From positions 1,208,501 through 1,272,500 of the forward strand of contig JAJTWR010000473.1 of the NCBI GenBank assembly GCA_021613335.1: DNA of 64,000 bases. Direction: 5' to 3'. Source of the stretch: Whitmania pigra. Taxonomy: Eukaryota > Annelida > Clitellata > Hirudinida > Haemopidae. The notes under the pieces were generated by a model that had not been told where the DNA came from, made no database searches, and saw only the letters and a list, made by a program, of their open reading frames with translations. How positions within the stretch are numbered: the stretch's first letter is position 1; every line of letters starts with the position of its first letter. Both the position numbers and the translations under genes were made by a program. This document shows positions 1 through 18,126 of this stretch, piece after piece.

Positions 1-493
1 CTTGTCCATCTTGCTCGTAATCCTTCTCAAGTTTTTTGGTGACCTCGGAACCTTTGTTTTCAAGTTCGTCTCCGTCACCTCGGACAGGATCTACACTGTG
101 ACGTATTTCCTGGTCAGCTTCGGCTATGCGATCGTAACGTTCGTCGTCGGCACTGTGAAACTGATTCTCTCCTGTTTGGTCTACTGCATGACGGGTCTGT
201 TCGGAGCCACAATTTGGTCCTGTGCATTCCTGGGCAAATCCTACCTGGCATTTCTGAACTACTACAACGGCTACAGGGAGATGATCTTCTTTTCGTTCTT
301 GACCCTGCTCTCCGTCTACTGTGCCGGAGTGGCCAAGGACAGGAATGAATCGCACAGAATGATTTCTGCAAAACTCGAGTCCATCCGAGCCGTGAGGAAA
401 TCCCGAGAAGCGTTCGACGAATTGGACTCAAACGTGGGAGGTCGGTTCTTATTGATGTTTACACAATTACGTCTGCTCGGATTTCCCGTTTAG
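1..493 (+). CDS. 3' part of a multi-pass membrane protein (partial)
   Basis: The reading frame is open from the window edge to a TAG at 491-493, so the 5' part is missing. The visible 163 residues hold about four hydrophobic segments (roughly residues 1-25, 32-60, 62-85 and 93-112), then a basic and acidic cytosolic-type tail with SHRMISAK and AVRKSREAFDELD. I do not recognise the family. The layout recalls the multi-spanning N-terminal half of RNF26-like proteins, but no RING follows in the next kilobase. A possible splice donor (GGGAG|gtcggt, about 442) means the last 15 or so codons could be intron read-through. An AATAAA lies at about 1092. Membrane location is directly visible; any function would be a guess. 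Confidence 0.6.
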   Translation, partial: LSILLVILLKFFGDLGTFVFKFVSVTSDRIYTVTYFLVSFGYAIVTFVVGTVKLILSCLVYCMTGLFGATIWSCAFLGKSYLAFLNYYNGYREMIFFSFLTLLSVYCAGVAKDRNESHRMISAKLESIRAVRKSREAFDELDSNVGGRFLLMFTQLRLLGFPV

Positions 494-1586
494 TCGCAGA
501 TGATTATTAGTAGAAATTTATATGTTCATATTGTTATAAATTGGAATTGATAATGCATGTTACACGCTTCTTACGCAAGACTTGTACGATACAAAATATA
601 ACTGATGTATATAAGTATAGTGGTCATACATGCCAACCTTTCACTATCCAGACGATGTCCCCAATCCCAGTGAAGCAGGCCAATCATGCGAAGGAGCCCA
701 CATGACCCCGAAGGAGTCTGACTAATTATTTCGTAGATTTGCTTCCGAGTTTGCAGATCAGTTGATCATGTTGCATTTGTCGCCCGAGATTTGCATTGTG
801 CTTGCAATATTTTTTCAAATTTGTAAACAAGATCGTCTCCTAATGTAACATAACAGCTATTATCAGTTATTCCCCATTTAATGGTGATAATGCTTAAGCA
901 TTTAACCCTTTAGTATTTGATTGTTTGGAATTGTGTTGTGACGTTGAAACCGTCTTCAGATCAAACTGCTTCGTGGAGGCTCGAATCTAAAATTTTGTGT
1001 TTCTAGGTATTCGTGTGTGCGGGCTTTCAACCAATCCAATCGAGCGTGCTTCTTCCAGACAATCCGATAAATTTGTGCCACATTTTTTCGGAAATAAAGC
1101 CTTGAGATCTTAACACGGAGATTCTTAACAAAATGTCTTAACTTTGTTAAGTCTTTTTTATTAAGATAACAGGTAAACGACTACCTGTTCTTTCTATAAC
1201 CGGTCTGAATAATTATAATTCGGAGATGCGATTGAATTATTTTATTGAACTGCAATCGGTAGATTCACGTTGGTTACTGCTATTCAATGATTGTATGCAA
1301 ATCGATCCTTAAACATCGCAGAAATGACTAAAAAAAACTAAAACATCTAAAGGATCCTGTGGCATTTAAGGCTGCTCAGAAATATTCTAATTGCCCTGAG
1401 AAGCAACTGAATCATATTACTGACAACACAATAATAAATAAAACATAAAAATATTATTTGTAATTTTCTTTCTTTCTCAAAGCAATTATTAACACATGCC
1501 CTGACGATATCGTTTAAACCTTGCGAGATCCATTCGAGATTAAGTAGAATTATCAAGATTCTTGTCTTGTCCTTGATAAATGGTCT
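494..1586. other. Intergenic spacer between converging genes
   Basis: No coding exon recognised. It holds the probable 3' UTR of the membrane-protein gene, with AATAAA at about 1092, and AT-rich sequence downstream of the minus-strand hydrolase. A 69-codon minus-strand frame at 1347-1556 has no recognisable features. Confidence 0.5.
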
Positions 1587-3627
1587 TCACTGCTGAGGCA
1601 AATTTAGGAGGAAGCGTGTGACGAGATTTGAGAATTCCTGAGGATTGTCCGCATGCACCCAATGACCCGACCCCAAAACGTTGACGATTTCTGAGTCGGG
1701 GAAGAACTTCTTTATGACTGGTTGGTGCTTGTCGCTACGAACCGAACGAGAAGTTATCATCGGTTAATTTGTATCAATAAATATTCGTTTGCTGATCATT
1801 GTCTAACGAATCATCCGATCGGATGGTGTCATAAAATTGGAAAGTATTACCAAAAGTATTAAACGACCATTCGACCTTTTCCAGCTCATACCTCTTTACA
1901 AGTGCACCTTAACTTATATTATTTTCATTAATCATAATTTATAATGCTACAATCGTAATAATGCTTAAAATTGAATATCATTTTGGTTAATCACTTAAAT
2001 TTAACTTAACAAATAAATTACGATATTCGATTCCCGCCGACATTCGCACAACAACTTCACATCGGCCGCTCACGTGATCATGTCAGACTCTGAACCCCCG
2101 ATGAAAAATGTCTTCCCCGGGTAAGTCAGTCCCGAGAAGTCAGGAAATTCCATTAGGGACTCGTAGTAGTTGCCGATGGCTTCGAGGTTGAGTCGCCAGA
2201 GGATTTTGCCGTCCTTTTGGATGAGGTTCGTCAGCAGGAAGTCCCTGACACGAGAGTCCTGGCAAAAGGTTGATGAAAAGCTTTTTAAAAAGATGATAAT
2301 GATAATAATAATAATAGTGATAATAACAACAATAATGATGGTAATGACAATAACGATAACTTCTCACCCATGGGCTGTTGTATTGAGGTTATTATTTTCA
2401 ATCACATTGACTATTATCTATTATTCAAATTATTATTTTTTGTTCAATGCCATCTGCATATGTTGTATTAACTTGTCTTACAAGCTTGCATCGCATAGTT
2501 TATCAAAGAATTACAAAAGAATATGACAGGCTTCTGTGATACCTTTATAAGTAACCTTGATTTGTTGGTAATTTAAAGTTGAGTTATAATTTCACATTTG
2601 ATGATTTCAGGATGAAGAAAAAAATAACATAAAATAAAAACGAAACGAACAAAATACGAAAACAAAGGCGTGACGGATCGAAAAATTCCAGATAAATTAT
2701 AAATCACCTCGACAACTTCCGCGAGCTGCTGGGAGGCAACTTTTCGGGCTGCCACGATGGATAAGTCTTGGGAGGAATCGAACTTGATGCTCTTGAGTTT
2801 GGCGATCATTCGGGGAAAGAACCCCGTGTCCGCGGTCACCGACCGTCCCGGCACCATGTCCACCACGACCAGACCTCGGACAACCTCTGGCTGAAAAAAA
2901 TTAGAACTTGAAAGTTTATGTGGAAAGATAGTTTTTGTTCTCTTGATTATTTGAGGAGTGCAACTCTTACGCTGACTTAATCATCAGATCACTTTGAGTA
3001 AATGTGAATGCAATTCAACAAGTTAATTAGATGAGTTATTACCATATTAAACTATTGATAAGGTATAAAAAATGAAACGAATAACGAATGTGAAATCTCC
3101 CACGTGCATTAAGGCCAGTGTCATGGCAATCTTTCCACCCATGCTGTGTCCAAGCAGAACGGTCTTTTTCAGGTTCAGCTTCGACATGAGGTCGAGCATG
3201 TCTTCGGCCATCGACTCGTAGCTCATGTCGTGCGAGTGTTCGCTCTCGCCGTGGTTGCGTGCATCGACCGATATCATCTTTAAAAATGAATTTTTAACAA
3301 GTGTGGAAATTACAAAATGCTGCTCAAAATAAGTGTACAGCAAGTGGGAGTTGTGAAAGTGGAATATTTATCATTGAAAAATGTAAAATCATCAGTATCA
3401 TGAATTGCACAAATTTGGTCTTCGAGTTACCTGCATGCCAGTCTTTTTAGAAAAACCTTTTGCCAAAGAGTCGAAATTTTTCTTCGAACCAAAGAGTCCA
3501 TGGATGATGATCATGCTTGGGGAGTCTGTGACATCCTTGTCGTTGGTGTTTACGTTGCAGACAGAGTAGGATACGTTCACCGACCTTGAACATTGTTCGA
3601 AACTTGTAAACAATAAGTCCAAGACAT
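1587..3627 (-). CDS. ABHD11: ABHD11-like alpha/beta hydrolase, five exons, first exon missing
   Basis: Exons on the minus strand with matching phases: 3627-3431, 3277-3104, 2890-2708, 2258-2074 and 1734-1587, joined by GT-AG introns. In order they show the oxyanion-side HGLFGSKKN, then VDARNHGES, the nucleophile elbow GHSMGGK (Ser), the VVVDMVPG strand, FFIGGSESDMI with the expected acid, and GSGHWVHADNP with the catalytic His. This set and order fit ABHD11, a mitochondrial matrix serine hydrolase reported to protect the 2-oxoglutarate dehydrogenase complex. The first exon listed enters in phase 1 right after an in-frame TAA, so an upstream exon, probably carrying a mitochondrial presequence, must exist; I could not place it. 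A more distant epoxide hydrolase or bacterial YbfF-like assignment is less likely. Confidence 0.85.
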
Positions 3628-4066
3628 CTGGTTATATTTGCAAAAGTACCTCAGATTCGTCTGTCCTAAATGGAAAAATCTCTTTTGACAGAAGAACAAA
3701 TGACGAGAAATGACGGCTATGTTCTTCATTGTTTATTGTGGTATTTTTTGCTAACAATTGCCAAATGTTTGATGGATAGAACCGGCTCGTGCCCTCGCCT
3801 CGCATTCCAAACAAAAGCTAAAAGTGAATTTGCAGAAAAGTTAGGCCGTGATGTCAATCTTGTAGCACAAAGTTTGACAATTTAGTTAAAAGTATTATTT
3901 TTTTTGTTTGGGTCAATATTTATTATACAACGACATTCAGTCACTAAATAATAACAACATCGGATCGATTGTATTACTATAATACTTGATTTATTTCTCG
4001 AACACTATCCCCCAGATTTGTCAAAAAATCAAATAAAAAGCAGATGCAGTCTTAAAAATACAGAGA
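3628..4066. other. Spacer, possible site of the missing ABHD11 exon
   Basis: No confident exon. A 60-codon minus-strand frame (3814-3632) starts MFGMRGEGTSR and stops just before the first placed ABHD11 exon. Its possible donors do not give the required phase without a 22-nt intron, so it was not joined. Confidence 0.35.
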
Positions 4067-4420
4067 ATGATTCTAATTAAACGCTTCAGTCGTCAAACGG
4101 GAGTGGATCAGCTGAACAGTTTAATTTCACTCTTGGGAAAACACTCATTCTTGCGCCATTGTGTCGATTTATGGAATCAAAAACAAATTTTAAAAATAAA
4201 CGAAATTCCAAATAAAACTCCAAGAACTGTTCAACGGGAAATTTTCTTGTCTAAATGCTTGAAAAAGAGAAACAATTCGAAGGGCATAAAACACGGCCAG
4301 TTATTACCGGGAGAAGGTCTCTTTGGAGGCTGCCGATTAGTCTCGCCTCTTGGTTCAAAGAATTTCCTTCGAAGAATTCCTTTCCTCAGTGGACAATTTA
4401 TCAAGGCACGACTGGCCTAA
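4067..4420 (+). CDS. Small basic protein of unknown function
   Basis: A single open frame of 117 codons begins at an ATG and ends at a TAA. The product is strongly basic: the N-terminus MILIKRFSRQTG has no acidic residue and could be a mitochondrial targeting sequence, and a KCLKKRNNSKG patch lies in the middle. I do not recognise a family; small mitochondrial ribosomal or assembly proteins look like this, but that is only resemblance. It sits head-to-head with the ABHD11-like gene, about 440 bp from its first placed exon, which would suit a shared promoter. An overlapping frame in another phase (4255-4452) is also open, so this may be chance. Confidence 0.35.
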   Translation: MILIKRFSRQTGVDQLNSLISLLGKHSFLRHCVDLWNQKQILKINEIPNKTPRTVQREIFLSKCLKKRNNSKGIKHGQLLPGEGLFGGCRLVSPLGSKNFLRRIPFLSGQFIKARLA

Positions 4421-4875
4421 GCGAATCTGCATTTGTTTTTTTTCCACTTTAGTCCGTCGTATTTTTTTGTCAAGTTATTTTGGATGTGTTGCAGTAAATT
4501 ATATAAATGTATCTAAACGTATCTACCAGTATCTAAATGTACATATTTATATTCAGTCTTTTCTTCAAGGTTGTTGTAAATTATAAATTATATGGAGTTT
4601 AAAAACGCATTTGCTATAATATCTTGTTGTAATTTCTTAAGCATCCTTGAAAAGCCAAATCTTTGATGATGGAATGAGCCACTCGTAGACGCGACAAATT
4701 GAATTTGATTTTTAACTTCGCTGGATTTTTGAGAGATTTTTTTTTCAAGAGATCAATCAATTATTTCAGATATTTGAAAAAACTGGAATAACGGACTCCA
4801 GTTGCCGACTAAATATTAACTTAAAAATGCCGACTATCGTTACATCATCAGCAAATATCCGCGATCGAAGGTGAA

Positions 4876-4910
4876 CTAGGGTTAGGGATAGGGCTTAGGC
4901 TAGGGTTGGG
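4876..4910 (+). repeat. Degenerate telomere-like (TTAGGG) tract
   Basis: A short run of ctaggg, ttaggg, atagggc, ttaggc, tagggt and tggg units, i.e. four to five degenerate TTAGGG hexamers. It is interstitial: coding genes lie on both sides. TTAGGG is the ancestral animal telomere repeat. Confidence 0.6.
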
Positions 4911-5461
4911 TAATGGCTTTCCTTAACGTCAAGGTTATCTCCCAATGGTTCCAGGGCTTGTCAAGGTTAGGTTTAAGATTAAAGACAGCGTCAGGGTTAC
5001 CGTAGCAGTGTAAAACTAGTATTTGTTTATTATTTATTGTTTTTATTTATTTTATTATTTATTGTTTATTTTTTACATTTAGCTAAGCTTCAGTTTCTCA
5101 CAAACAAACATTTTACCACTTTGGACGAAAATTTTAATATCTATAATAGATATTAACCCCCTTGAACCTCCCACTGGTTCCAGGGCTTGTCCCACCCTCC
5201 GCGTCAAAGTGTTCTAGATCCCCTACTGCCGTCGTTCGTGAAAGCCTGCAGACTCTGCAGTTCCCGCGCAATGTTTGTTCGTCTGCCTATCTCGGCGATC
5301 GGATGATCCTGAGTTTATTGCAGCCTCCGAGAGCATTATCCTAATATCGCTCAACTCTGTAAGCATTCCCAAAGGCAAGATCAGCTTTCTTATCGGTCTT
5401 CTTAGCTTCCGAAGAAGATACGCGCACTGGCTCTTAGGAGGGAGTCGAGCGCGTTATTTTA

Positions 5462-5795
5462 CTGTTGTTACTGCGCGCAGTGTTGTTGTTGTTGGGGATT
5501 GTTGTTGTTGTTGTTGCTGCAGTTGCTGCTTTGAAAATCGCTGCTGCTGTTGCTGTCGTCGTTGCGGAAATTATTGCTGCTGTTGTTGTTTTTGTTAATG
5601 CTATTGTTACCTTGAAAATGAATATTGTTGTTGTTGTTCTTATTGTTATCTTAGAAATTACTGCTGTTGTTGTAGTTGTTGTCCTTCTGAAGTTGAAATT
5701 TAGCCGCATCCTAGACCTATACGTTGTTGGTAGATGTTATGAGTTGGGGGAAATCAGAGACTGCTGCTGTTGTTGTTGTTGAAGAAAGAAATGGG
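5462..5795 (+). repeat. Imperfect (GTT/TTG)n microsatellite tract
   Basis: Runs of GTT and GCT units interrupted at intervals, giving long artefactual frames of Val, Leu or Cys on this strand and Thr or Asn on the other. A related shorter tract lies at 5909-5995. No gene feature is visible. Confidence 0.8.
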
Positions 5796-6589
5796 GTTGT
5801 TTGAAGAGCACAAAAAGTTGTTTCAGTTGAAATCGTTTTGAGTTCAAATCAAAAGCTTTTCGCTTGTTAAAAACACTACTTTTTTTTGTCATTTTTTATT
5901 CATGTTGTTGTGGTTGTTGATGTTACTGAAGCCATAAATGATGTTGTCTTTGTTTCTGTAGTAGTAGTAGTAGTAATTGTTGTTGTTGTTGTTTGAATTT
6001 GAAGACAAGGTATGTCGACAAAGCAGGAAAGCAATTTAAAAAGTTCAAAGAGTTCATCACCTCTCGGAGTGTTAAGCTTCCACGCCATCATCGTCGTCTC
6101 CAAAATCCACCGAAATCATTATCAATACCCGCCACAAAACGTTAAGAATCTGTGGATTACAATCTTGCACACAGACATAAACTCTTTCTCACGCACGCAG
6201 CTCACACCGACCTAGATTAAATGTCACCTGCTTCTAGAGGTTAGACCTCGGTCGCCATTTGCAGAACAAAAACTTCTTGGAGTGCGCATGCGCCACGACA
6301 CTTTGGGACTTCCTGTTTATCTTCAGTACAATCTGGCTTCAAGAGTGGACTGGTTCCACATTCCCTCCTCCGTTGGTAGAAACATATGTGTGAGTGTGTG
6401 TGAATGTGAGAGGTTGCCAATAAGATGTCCAAATTGCAAACAGTTAATAATTTTCTACTCGACCCTCATCATCTGTACCACCGCCAACCATGACAAATAG
6501 TCTCATAAGCCACAGAAATTCAGAAATTAAACATTCATTTGATATTTTTCTAAATACACGAAAATTATTTAATAAAAACTATCCAACAG
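5796..6589. other. Spacer without recognised genes
   Basis: Contains the shorter GTT tract at 5909-5995 and no exon I can support. Frames of 60-70 codons on both strands lack recognisable motifs. Confidence 0.4.
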
Positions 6590-6700
6590 GCCATCCGAGC
6601 CATTTAAAGACCGCAGAGGGGCAGCGAACTGTGACCGTGGGGCCGCGGGTTCGAATCCCTTCGTTTCTCGGGGCGATGACCTTATGACCCCTTGTGGATT
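6590..6700 (+). repeat. tRNA-like element, possible SINE head
   Basis: It contains a good RNA polymerase III B-box, GGTTCGAATCC, at about 6649-6659, preceded by a GC-rich arm. No tRNA cloverleaf with a proper acceptor stem could be drawn, so a tRNA-derived SINE remnant is more likely than a functional tRNA. A similar B-box with matching flank (ATGACC/ATGGCC..CTATGA) occurs near 34995-35030. Confidence 0.4.
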
Positions 6701-6776
6701 GTGAGTTAACAACGTCCTCTCGGGCCAGTCATAAACATCCATCACGCAGATACAATCGCTATCTGTGACGCTCTCG

Positions 6777-6789
6777 GTTGCTAGGCAAC
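6777..6789. promoter_or_regulatory. Perfect X-box (RFX-binding) palindrome
   Basis: The 13-mer GTTGCTAGGCAAC is a near-perfect inverted repeat matching the RFX X-box consensus GTNRCC..RGYAAC. It lies 50 bp upstream of the ATG at 6839. In animals such sites typically mark promoters of ciliary genes. That it is used here is inference. Confidence 0.5.
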
Positions 6790-6838
6790 GAAAAGTCAAC
6801 GAGAAGGACAGAATTACGTGGACGCTTTTAGAGGGAAG

Positions 6839-7033
6839 ATGTCGAGAGTGTTGCTGCTGTTGTTGTTGTTGTCGATGGCGATGATGATGATGACGACGAC
6901 GATGGTGGTTGCTCTTGCAGAAGGTCGAGACATTCCGACTGCATCAGACACGACATTTCGAATTTTGAAAGTGAAACGTCTCAATTTCAAAATCTCTAGC
7001 AGCCGCCGAGTCGTTATCTTTGTCCTTCGGTGA
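6839..7033 (+). CDS. Possible short secreted-protein exon
   Basis: An ATG at 6839 opens a frame whose first 30 residues look like a signal peptide: MSRVLLLLLLLSMAMMMM, then VVALAEGRD. The hydrophobic run is coded by CTG/TTG and ATG triplet repeats, so the resemblance may come from a microsatellite. The frame ends at 7033 after 64 codons; a possible donor (CAGAAG|gtcgag, about 6923) could make it a first exon, but no partner exon was found. The X-box at 6777-6789 supports a promoter here. It also lies opposite a 104-codon minus-strand frame with no features. Confidence 0.25.
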   Translation: MSRVLLLLLLLSMAMMMMTTTMVVALAEGRDIPTASDTTFRILKVKRLNFKISSSRRVVIFVLR

Positions 7034-8769
7034 ATGCCAATTTGTCGGCCGAGGAGACTGAAAGACGAAGGAAAGGACGAAGGCAGAGTTCGAGCAAATG
7101 CGAAGGACGAAGACGTGACCAAGCGCAAGGATATAGCAGAATCCGGTTAAGTCCGGAAAGAAGAGGAAAAAAAGATTTTTCCTAAAAGACTTTTGATGCC
7201 CCATCCATCAATTCCACCTGGACGTCATCTCTATTATCGCTCGCCAGTTTTCGCGCCACGGACAGTCGTCTGCTCGAACTGAGACACGCCTAGAATTGAA
7301 CGATTGGGATGTCCGATTGAGTGAGTGGATGGCGAATGAGTGGGTAGATGGGTGGAAGCCATTTTGGAAAATATTTTGCCCTGAAAACGTCTTATTTGAA
7401 CATTCTTAGATATAGCTTGTAGTAGAAAAATCGTCTTTATGTTTGAATACATAAATTTTTTGTTAATTAATTGTAAAAATCTGCGTAAAATTTCTGATGA
7501 CCTTAACGACGAACTCCTTAAACATTAAATTATTTTTAAAAAATCATTGAGAACATTTGAGCGAAGTGCCCATACTTTCCATTAACCCTGTTTTTAGCCA
7601 ATCAATGAACCGTATAGGGGGCTTAAAATAGAACATGAGGATCACCTCCAGGTAAGAGGTTCACTGAAGCGTGAACTTTTTAATTGCACCTGTAAAGTGG
7701 CCTCGTTACACCTGGATTCATGATCGACACCTGGTCACGCTTTTGTGTGCAGAATCTTCTTGATTGAGTTAATTTTCAGAGTGGGTGGTTGGTCATTTGG
7801 CTTCCAATGTTGATATACAGTTCGAGTGTTTTTATAGCTTGCCTAGTAATACTTACTTGAATATTATTGATAAAATTAATTATTATTCTTTTATAATTAC
7901 AATTACTGAAGCAAATAATTTTAGTATTATTAATAATAATAATAAAGGTAGCAATCACATTTATAATAACACTTTTCATAATTTAATACTTTTAACCACA
8001 TTCATAATTACCATAAATTAAATGACAGAACATGACATAACTTAAAACAGACACAACAACAACAACAACACATTGACCTAATAATTTGTATGTTGTCTTT
8101 GTTCTTCCGATCAAACTCCCACGAATGACCTTTAAGTAGAAACATTTTGACTTCCTCCGTTTTCAACCCGTTCTGTTCTCCCCACTCTCGTACCTTTTTT
8201 TCTTCTTTAGAAGATTTATTTTCAACCGGGAACGTGCACTGCCTGGCTTTAAATAGGAGACCGGCCTAATTGACAGCTCTAAGCCACGCCTCTCGCTGCC
8301 CCTGAGCCGAGACGGACCAATGTTCGTTAAAGACGCCGAGCACAGCGTCCGGTGTTAAGAGCGACGTTGCCATGGTGAGGGAGATAGCGATGGTGCAAAT
8401 GGGAAATAAACCGGGTAGCGACATCTATATTAGATTACGAAGGGATAGGGCGTTTTCGCAGCGGCGAATTTCGTTGCGCGCGAAAGCGGAAAATCCGGCA
8501 GAGATAAAATGGAGAGAACACTCGGTCACTTCCATTTCTTTTTGATTCCGTCTGTCGGTCTGTAAGCCTCTGTTTGTCTCATCGCATCCCTTCGTCAGTA
8601 TCCGTGGACGACCGTGCGGGTTGAAGGCTCGTGAGGGGATAGATTCCCGTGAATACGTCATCGTCGGAAAGAAACATCTGTTTGTCTCGCATTTCAAATC
8701 GAACGACGACGAAAAGGAGGTGTGTCAACAGAGTAGAAATACCTGGGATTCGACCACCCAAACAAAATC
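7034..8769. other. PRDM14 upstream region
   Basis: AT-rich spacer to about 8230, then a less AT-rich, CpG-containing block (about 8270-8700) just before the PRDM14 start codon, a plausible promoter and 5' UTR. It contains GTTGCCATGG at 8366-8375, an X-box half-site. No other gene was recognised. Confidence 0.4.
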
Positions 8770-15290
<6,521 letters not shown>

Positions 15291-15483
15291 AATATTGCGG
15301 CTTTGATTGGCCTCTAAATGACACGATTTACGAATCAATTGTTAATTTCCGAATGAACAAAAATTCATTAACAGTCACTTGCCATAGAAACCAACTAACC
15401 GATTAATTTTTTACGACGCGGTTTGCTCGACGAATAACATTGACTTTGTTCGCTTAACAAAAACATTAAAAAAAAAGAAGCTT

Positions 15484-15489
15484 AATAAA
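15484..15489 (+). terminator. PRDM14 poly(A) signal
   Basis: AATAAA about 195 bp after the PRDM14 stop codon; repeated at 16045-16050 in the duplicated copy. Confidence 0.6.
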
Positions 15490-15615
15490 GACTTAAATTT
15501 AATTAAAACAAACAAGTCCGCTTTTTGAAAAAAAAAACTTTTAAACCGAAAAAACAACAAAATTAACATCCAAACCGATATCGCTAAAAATCACGACTTT
15601 CAAAATCTAAAATGG

Positions 15616-16176
15616 CACTTTCGAACACACGACGGTAAGTAGGATAGCATTTCTTGACTAGATCACCTGATCTAGAATCATTACCATTACCAACATCGTA
15701 ATCATCATCTCCAGATCATTTGTTGACATCGACGAAGGAGTTGGCCAACTCTTATTGCCACGGATGGGAGGAGCCATCGAACATGAATATTAATCAGGAA
15801 GAGACGCTGGATGTTGAAGGATTCGGCGATGGAGAGAATTACGTGTTGTAGAATATTGCGGCTTTGATTGGCCTCTAAATGACACGATTTACGAATCAAT
15901 TGTTAATTTCCGAATGAACAAAAATTCATTAACAGTCACTTGCCATAGAAACCAACTAACCGATTAATTTTTTACGACGCGGTTTGCTCGACGAATAACA
16001 TTGACTTTGTTCGCTTAACAAAAACATTAAAAAAAAAGAAGCTTAATAAAGACTTAAATTTAATTAAAACAAACAAGTCCGCTTTTTGAAAAAAAAAACT
16101 TTTAAACCGAAAAAACAACAAAATTAACATCCAAACCGATATCGCTAAAAATCACGACTTTCAAAATCTAAAATGG
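15616..16176 (+). pseudogene. 561-bp tandem duplication, copy 2 (extra PRDM14 last exon)
   Basis: Exact second copy of 15055-15615. It carries 19 bp of exon 10, the intron, a complete duplicate of the last coding exon (15715-15851) with its acceptor and stop, and the poly(A) signal. If the first poly(A) site were skipped, splicing to this copy would give the same protein. It lacks the zinc-finger exons and cannot act alone. Lack of divergence means a very recent event or an assembly artefact. Confidence 0.85.
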
Positions 16177-17623
16177 CGGCTTTTCGAACGATATTGAAGA
16201 ACACGCTTGAAAAACAAAAACAAAAACAAAAATCTGAACTTTTAACCACAACAGTCGAGAAAACCGAAACCGGGAAAAGCCGCTTGATTTATAAACGCCT
16301 GCTACCTGGTAACGACATCCATCAATGGACTTATACTCCCAACAGGAGGCAACAAGTTTATCGTCTGCTAGGGACAGGTACATGCTCGGACGCCTCCCCC
16401 GGATTACAGATGACCCGGTCGGCATGTCACAGGAGTGAAAAACAACCTGAAGTTCACTTTTAAACATGTCGACAATGATGATGACGATGCTGATGAGGTG
16501 ATGATAATAATGACTTTCAAGTTTTTCCAGACTGTAAATTATGGTCTTGAAAGGTAGAATAGACTTACACAGATGGCCTGTTATCATTCATTACAAACTC
16601 GTTTGGGAGGTGCTGACGTCACGGAGCATACTGGCGGGAATAACCCATCGACCGGATGTTTACAAGGACGCACTCCGAATCGCTTTTACTCTAGGCGCGT
16701 TGCTTTCATCTCTACTGAAAAGTAAAACGAATCTAAACGTGATTTTTAGAAAATTTAAATTTAATTTTAATTTACTTTTACTCAATTTCAGTTGGAATTT
16801 ATTTATCTAGATTTGAATGTTTCTAATTTTTAATGTCTCCTTATCTCACTACTCATAACCATCTTCGTTAACAGGACATCAACATCGTCATCGCCATCAT
16901 CATCATCATAATCAATGCAACTAGTCAATCATCATCATCATCATGGACTTAATTAGTCGGGCGGCGTAATTTCTCTTCGCTTTTCACGGGCCTGCCCTCA
17001 CTCTTCCACGGATGAGAATGGCGTGCGTAGAATGTGATTAAAAGATCAATGCTATCTTGTTCTCTTCAATTATTCAACTGTTAGACCAGCGGAGATCGCA
17101 TTCAAGACTCAGCGACGGCTCGCGTTCCTGTCTTTTCCAATCATCTTCGATCTGAATGATTGATGGCGAAGGAAGTCTTCATCAATAATTTTGTCTCGTG
17201 CGAAGTGGATCCGGTGAGCCGACCATGTTCGCGCTTCGTCTGCTCATCTACTCGTACTTCTACCTCCATTCTTCCGTCCGTCCGTCCGTCCTCAACCGAT
17301 CGTTCATCTACTCTGCCATCAATCTATCTGTAAATGTATTCCTATTATCTGTACATCCATGCATTTATTCATGTTCATTCCATCCAACGACTCTCGCTCC
17401 CGTTCGTATAGTCTGTTCATCTTTCCGGACACGATGCCCGCATGGAGACGCACCATTTCCTGTGCCTTTCCCAATTTTTGTGGCGCTTAATTCGTTTAAT
17501 TAAGTCAGAGAGAAGGACGAATGTCGGACGTCTTTACGAATGCTGTCGATGCGTGTCCCTATTAAGCGAACGATGCTTCGGGGATTATTGTCGTCGGTTA
17601 CTTTACTAACATTATTAGTTACC

Positions 17624-17669
<46 letters not shown>

Positions 17670-17690
17670 ATTATTATTATTATTATTACT
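17624..17690 (+). repeat. (TTA)n microsatellite
   Basis: About twenty TTA/ATT units; it causes a poly-Tyr stretch in a spurious frame. Confidence 0.9.
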
Positions 17691-18126
17691 TGTATAGTTC
17701 ATATTTGCAATTACCGCCTTTATTTAACCGAAGTAAACGAAAAGGTACTCTAGAAGGTACAGTAATCTCCGTAGGCATAAGAGAGAACATTCTAGTACGA
17801 ATGAATGAACGAACGAAGACACTCGTAAACTTGTAAATGTCCAGAACTATTGGTCTCTTTTGAAATGTCAGAGGTCAACTTTCAAAGGAAGAATGACCCG
17901 CTCTGATGGATGGAAGAAACTATGTACCTCAACAATCACCTTCGAAAAGATAGTTAAAATAATTTACAGAGAAAAACGAGGAGGAGCTAAACTGGAGGTG
18001 AGATGATGAGAACAAGCGAGGGGAGGAACGGACGTGGCGTCACAAACATCGAGAACAAGGAGCATAAAAATTCCACTGCGCTCCATCGCGTCGAGTAACA
18101 AATTATTCGCCCGGCTGTTGAGAAGA

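Noticed and set aside
4876..4910. A true chromosome end
   Set aside because: The tract is short, degenerate and flanked by genes on both sides.
6590..6700. Functional tRNA gene
   Set aside because: Only a B-box is convincing; no acceptor stem or anticodon arm could be paired.
16168..16587. 139-codon minus-strand and 96-codon plus-strand frames after PRDM14
   Set aside because: Overlapping frames without domains, next to the duplicated 3' UTR; no support for either.
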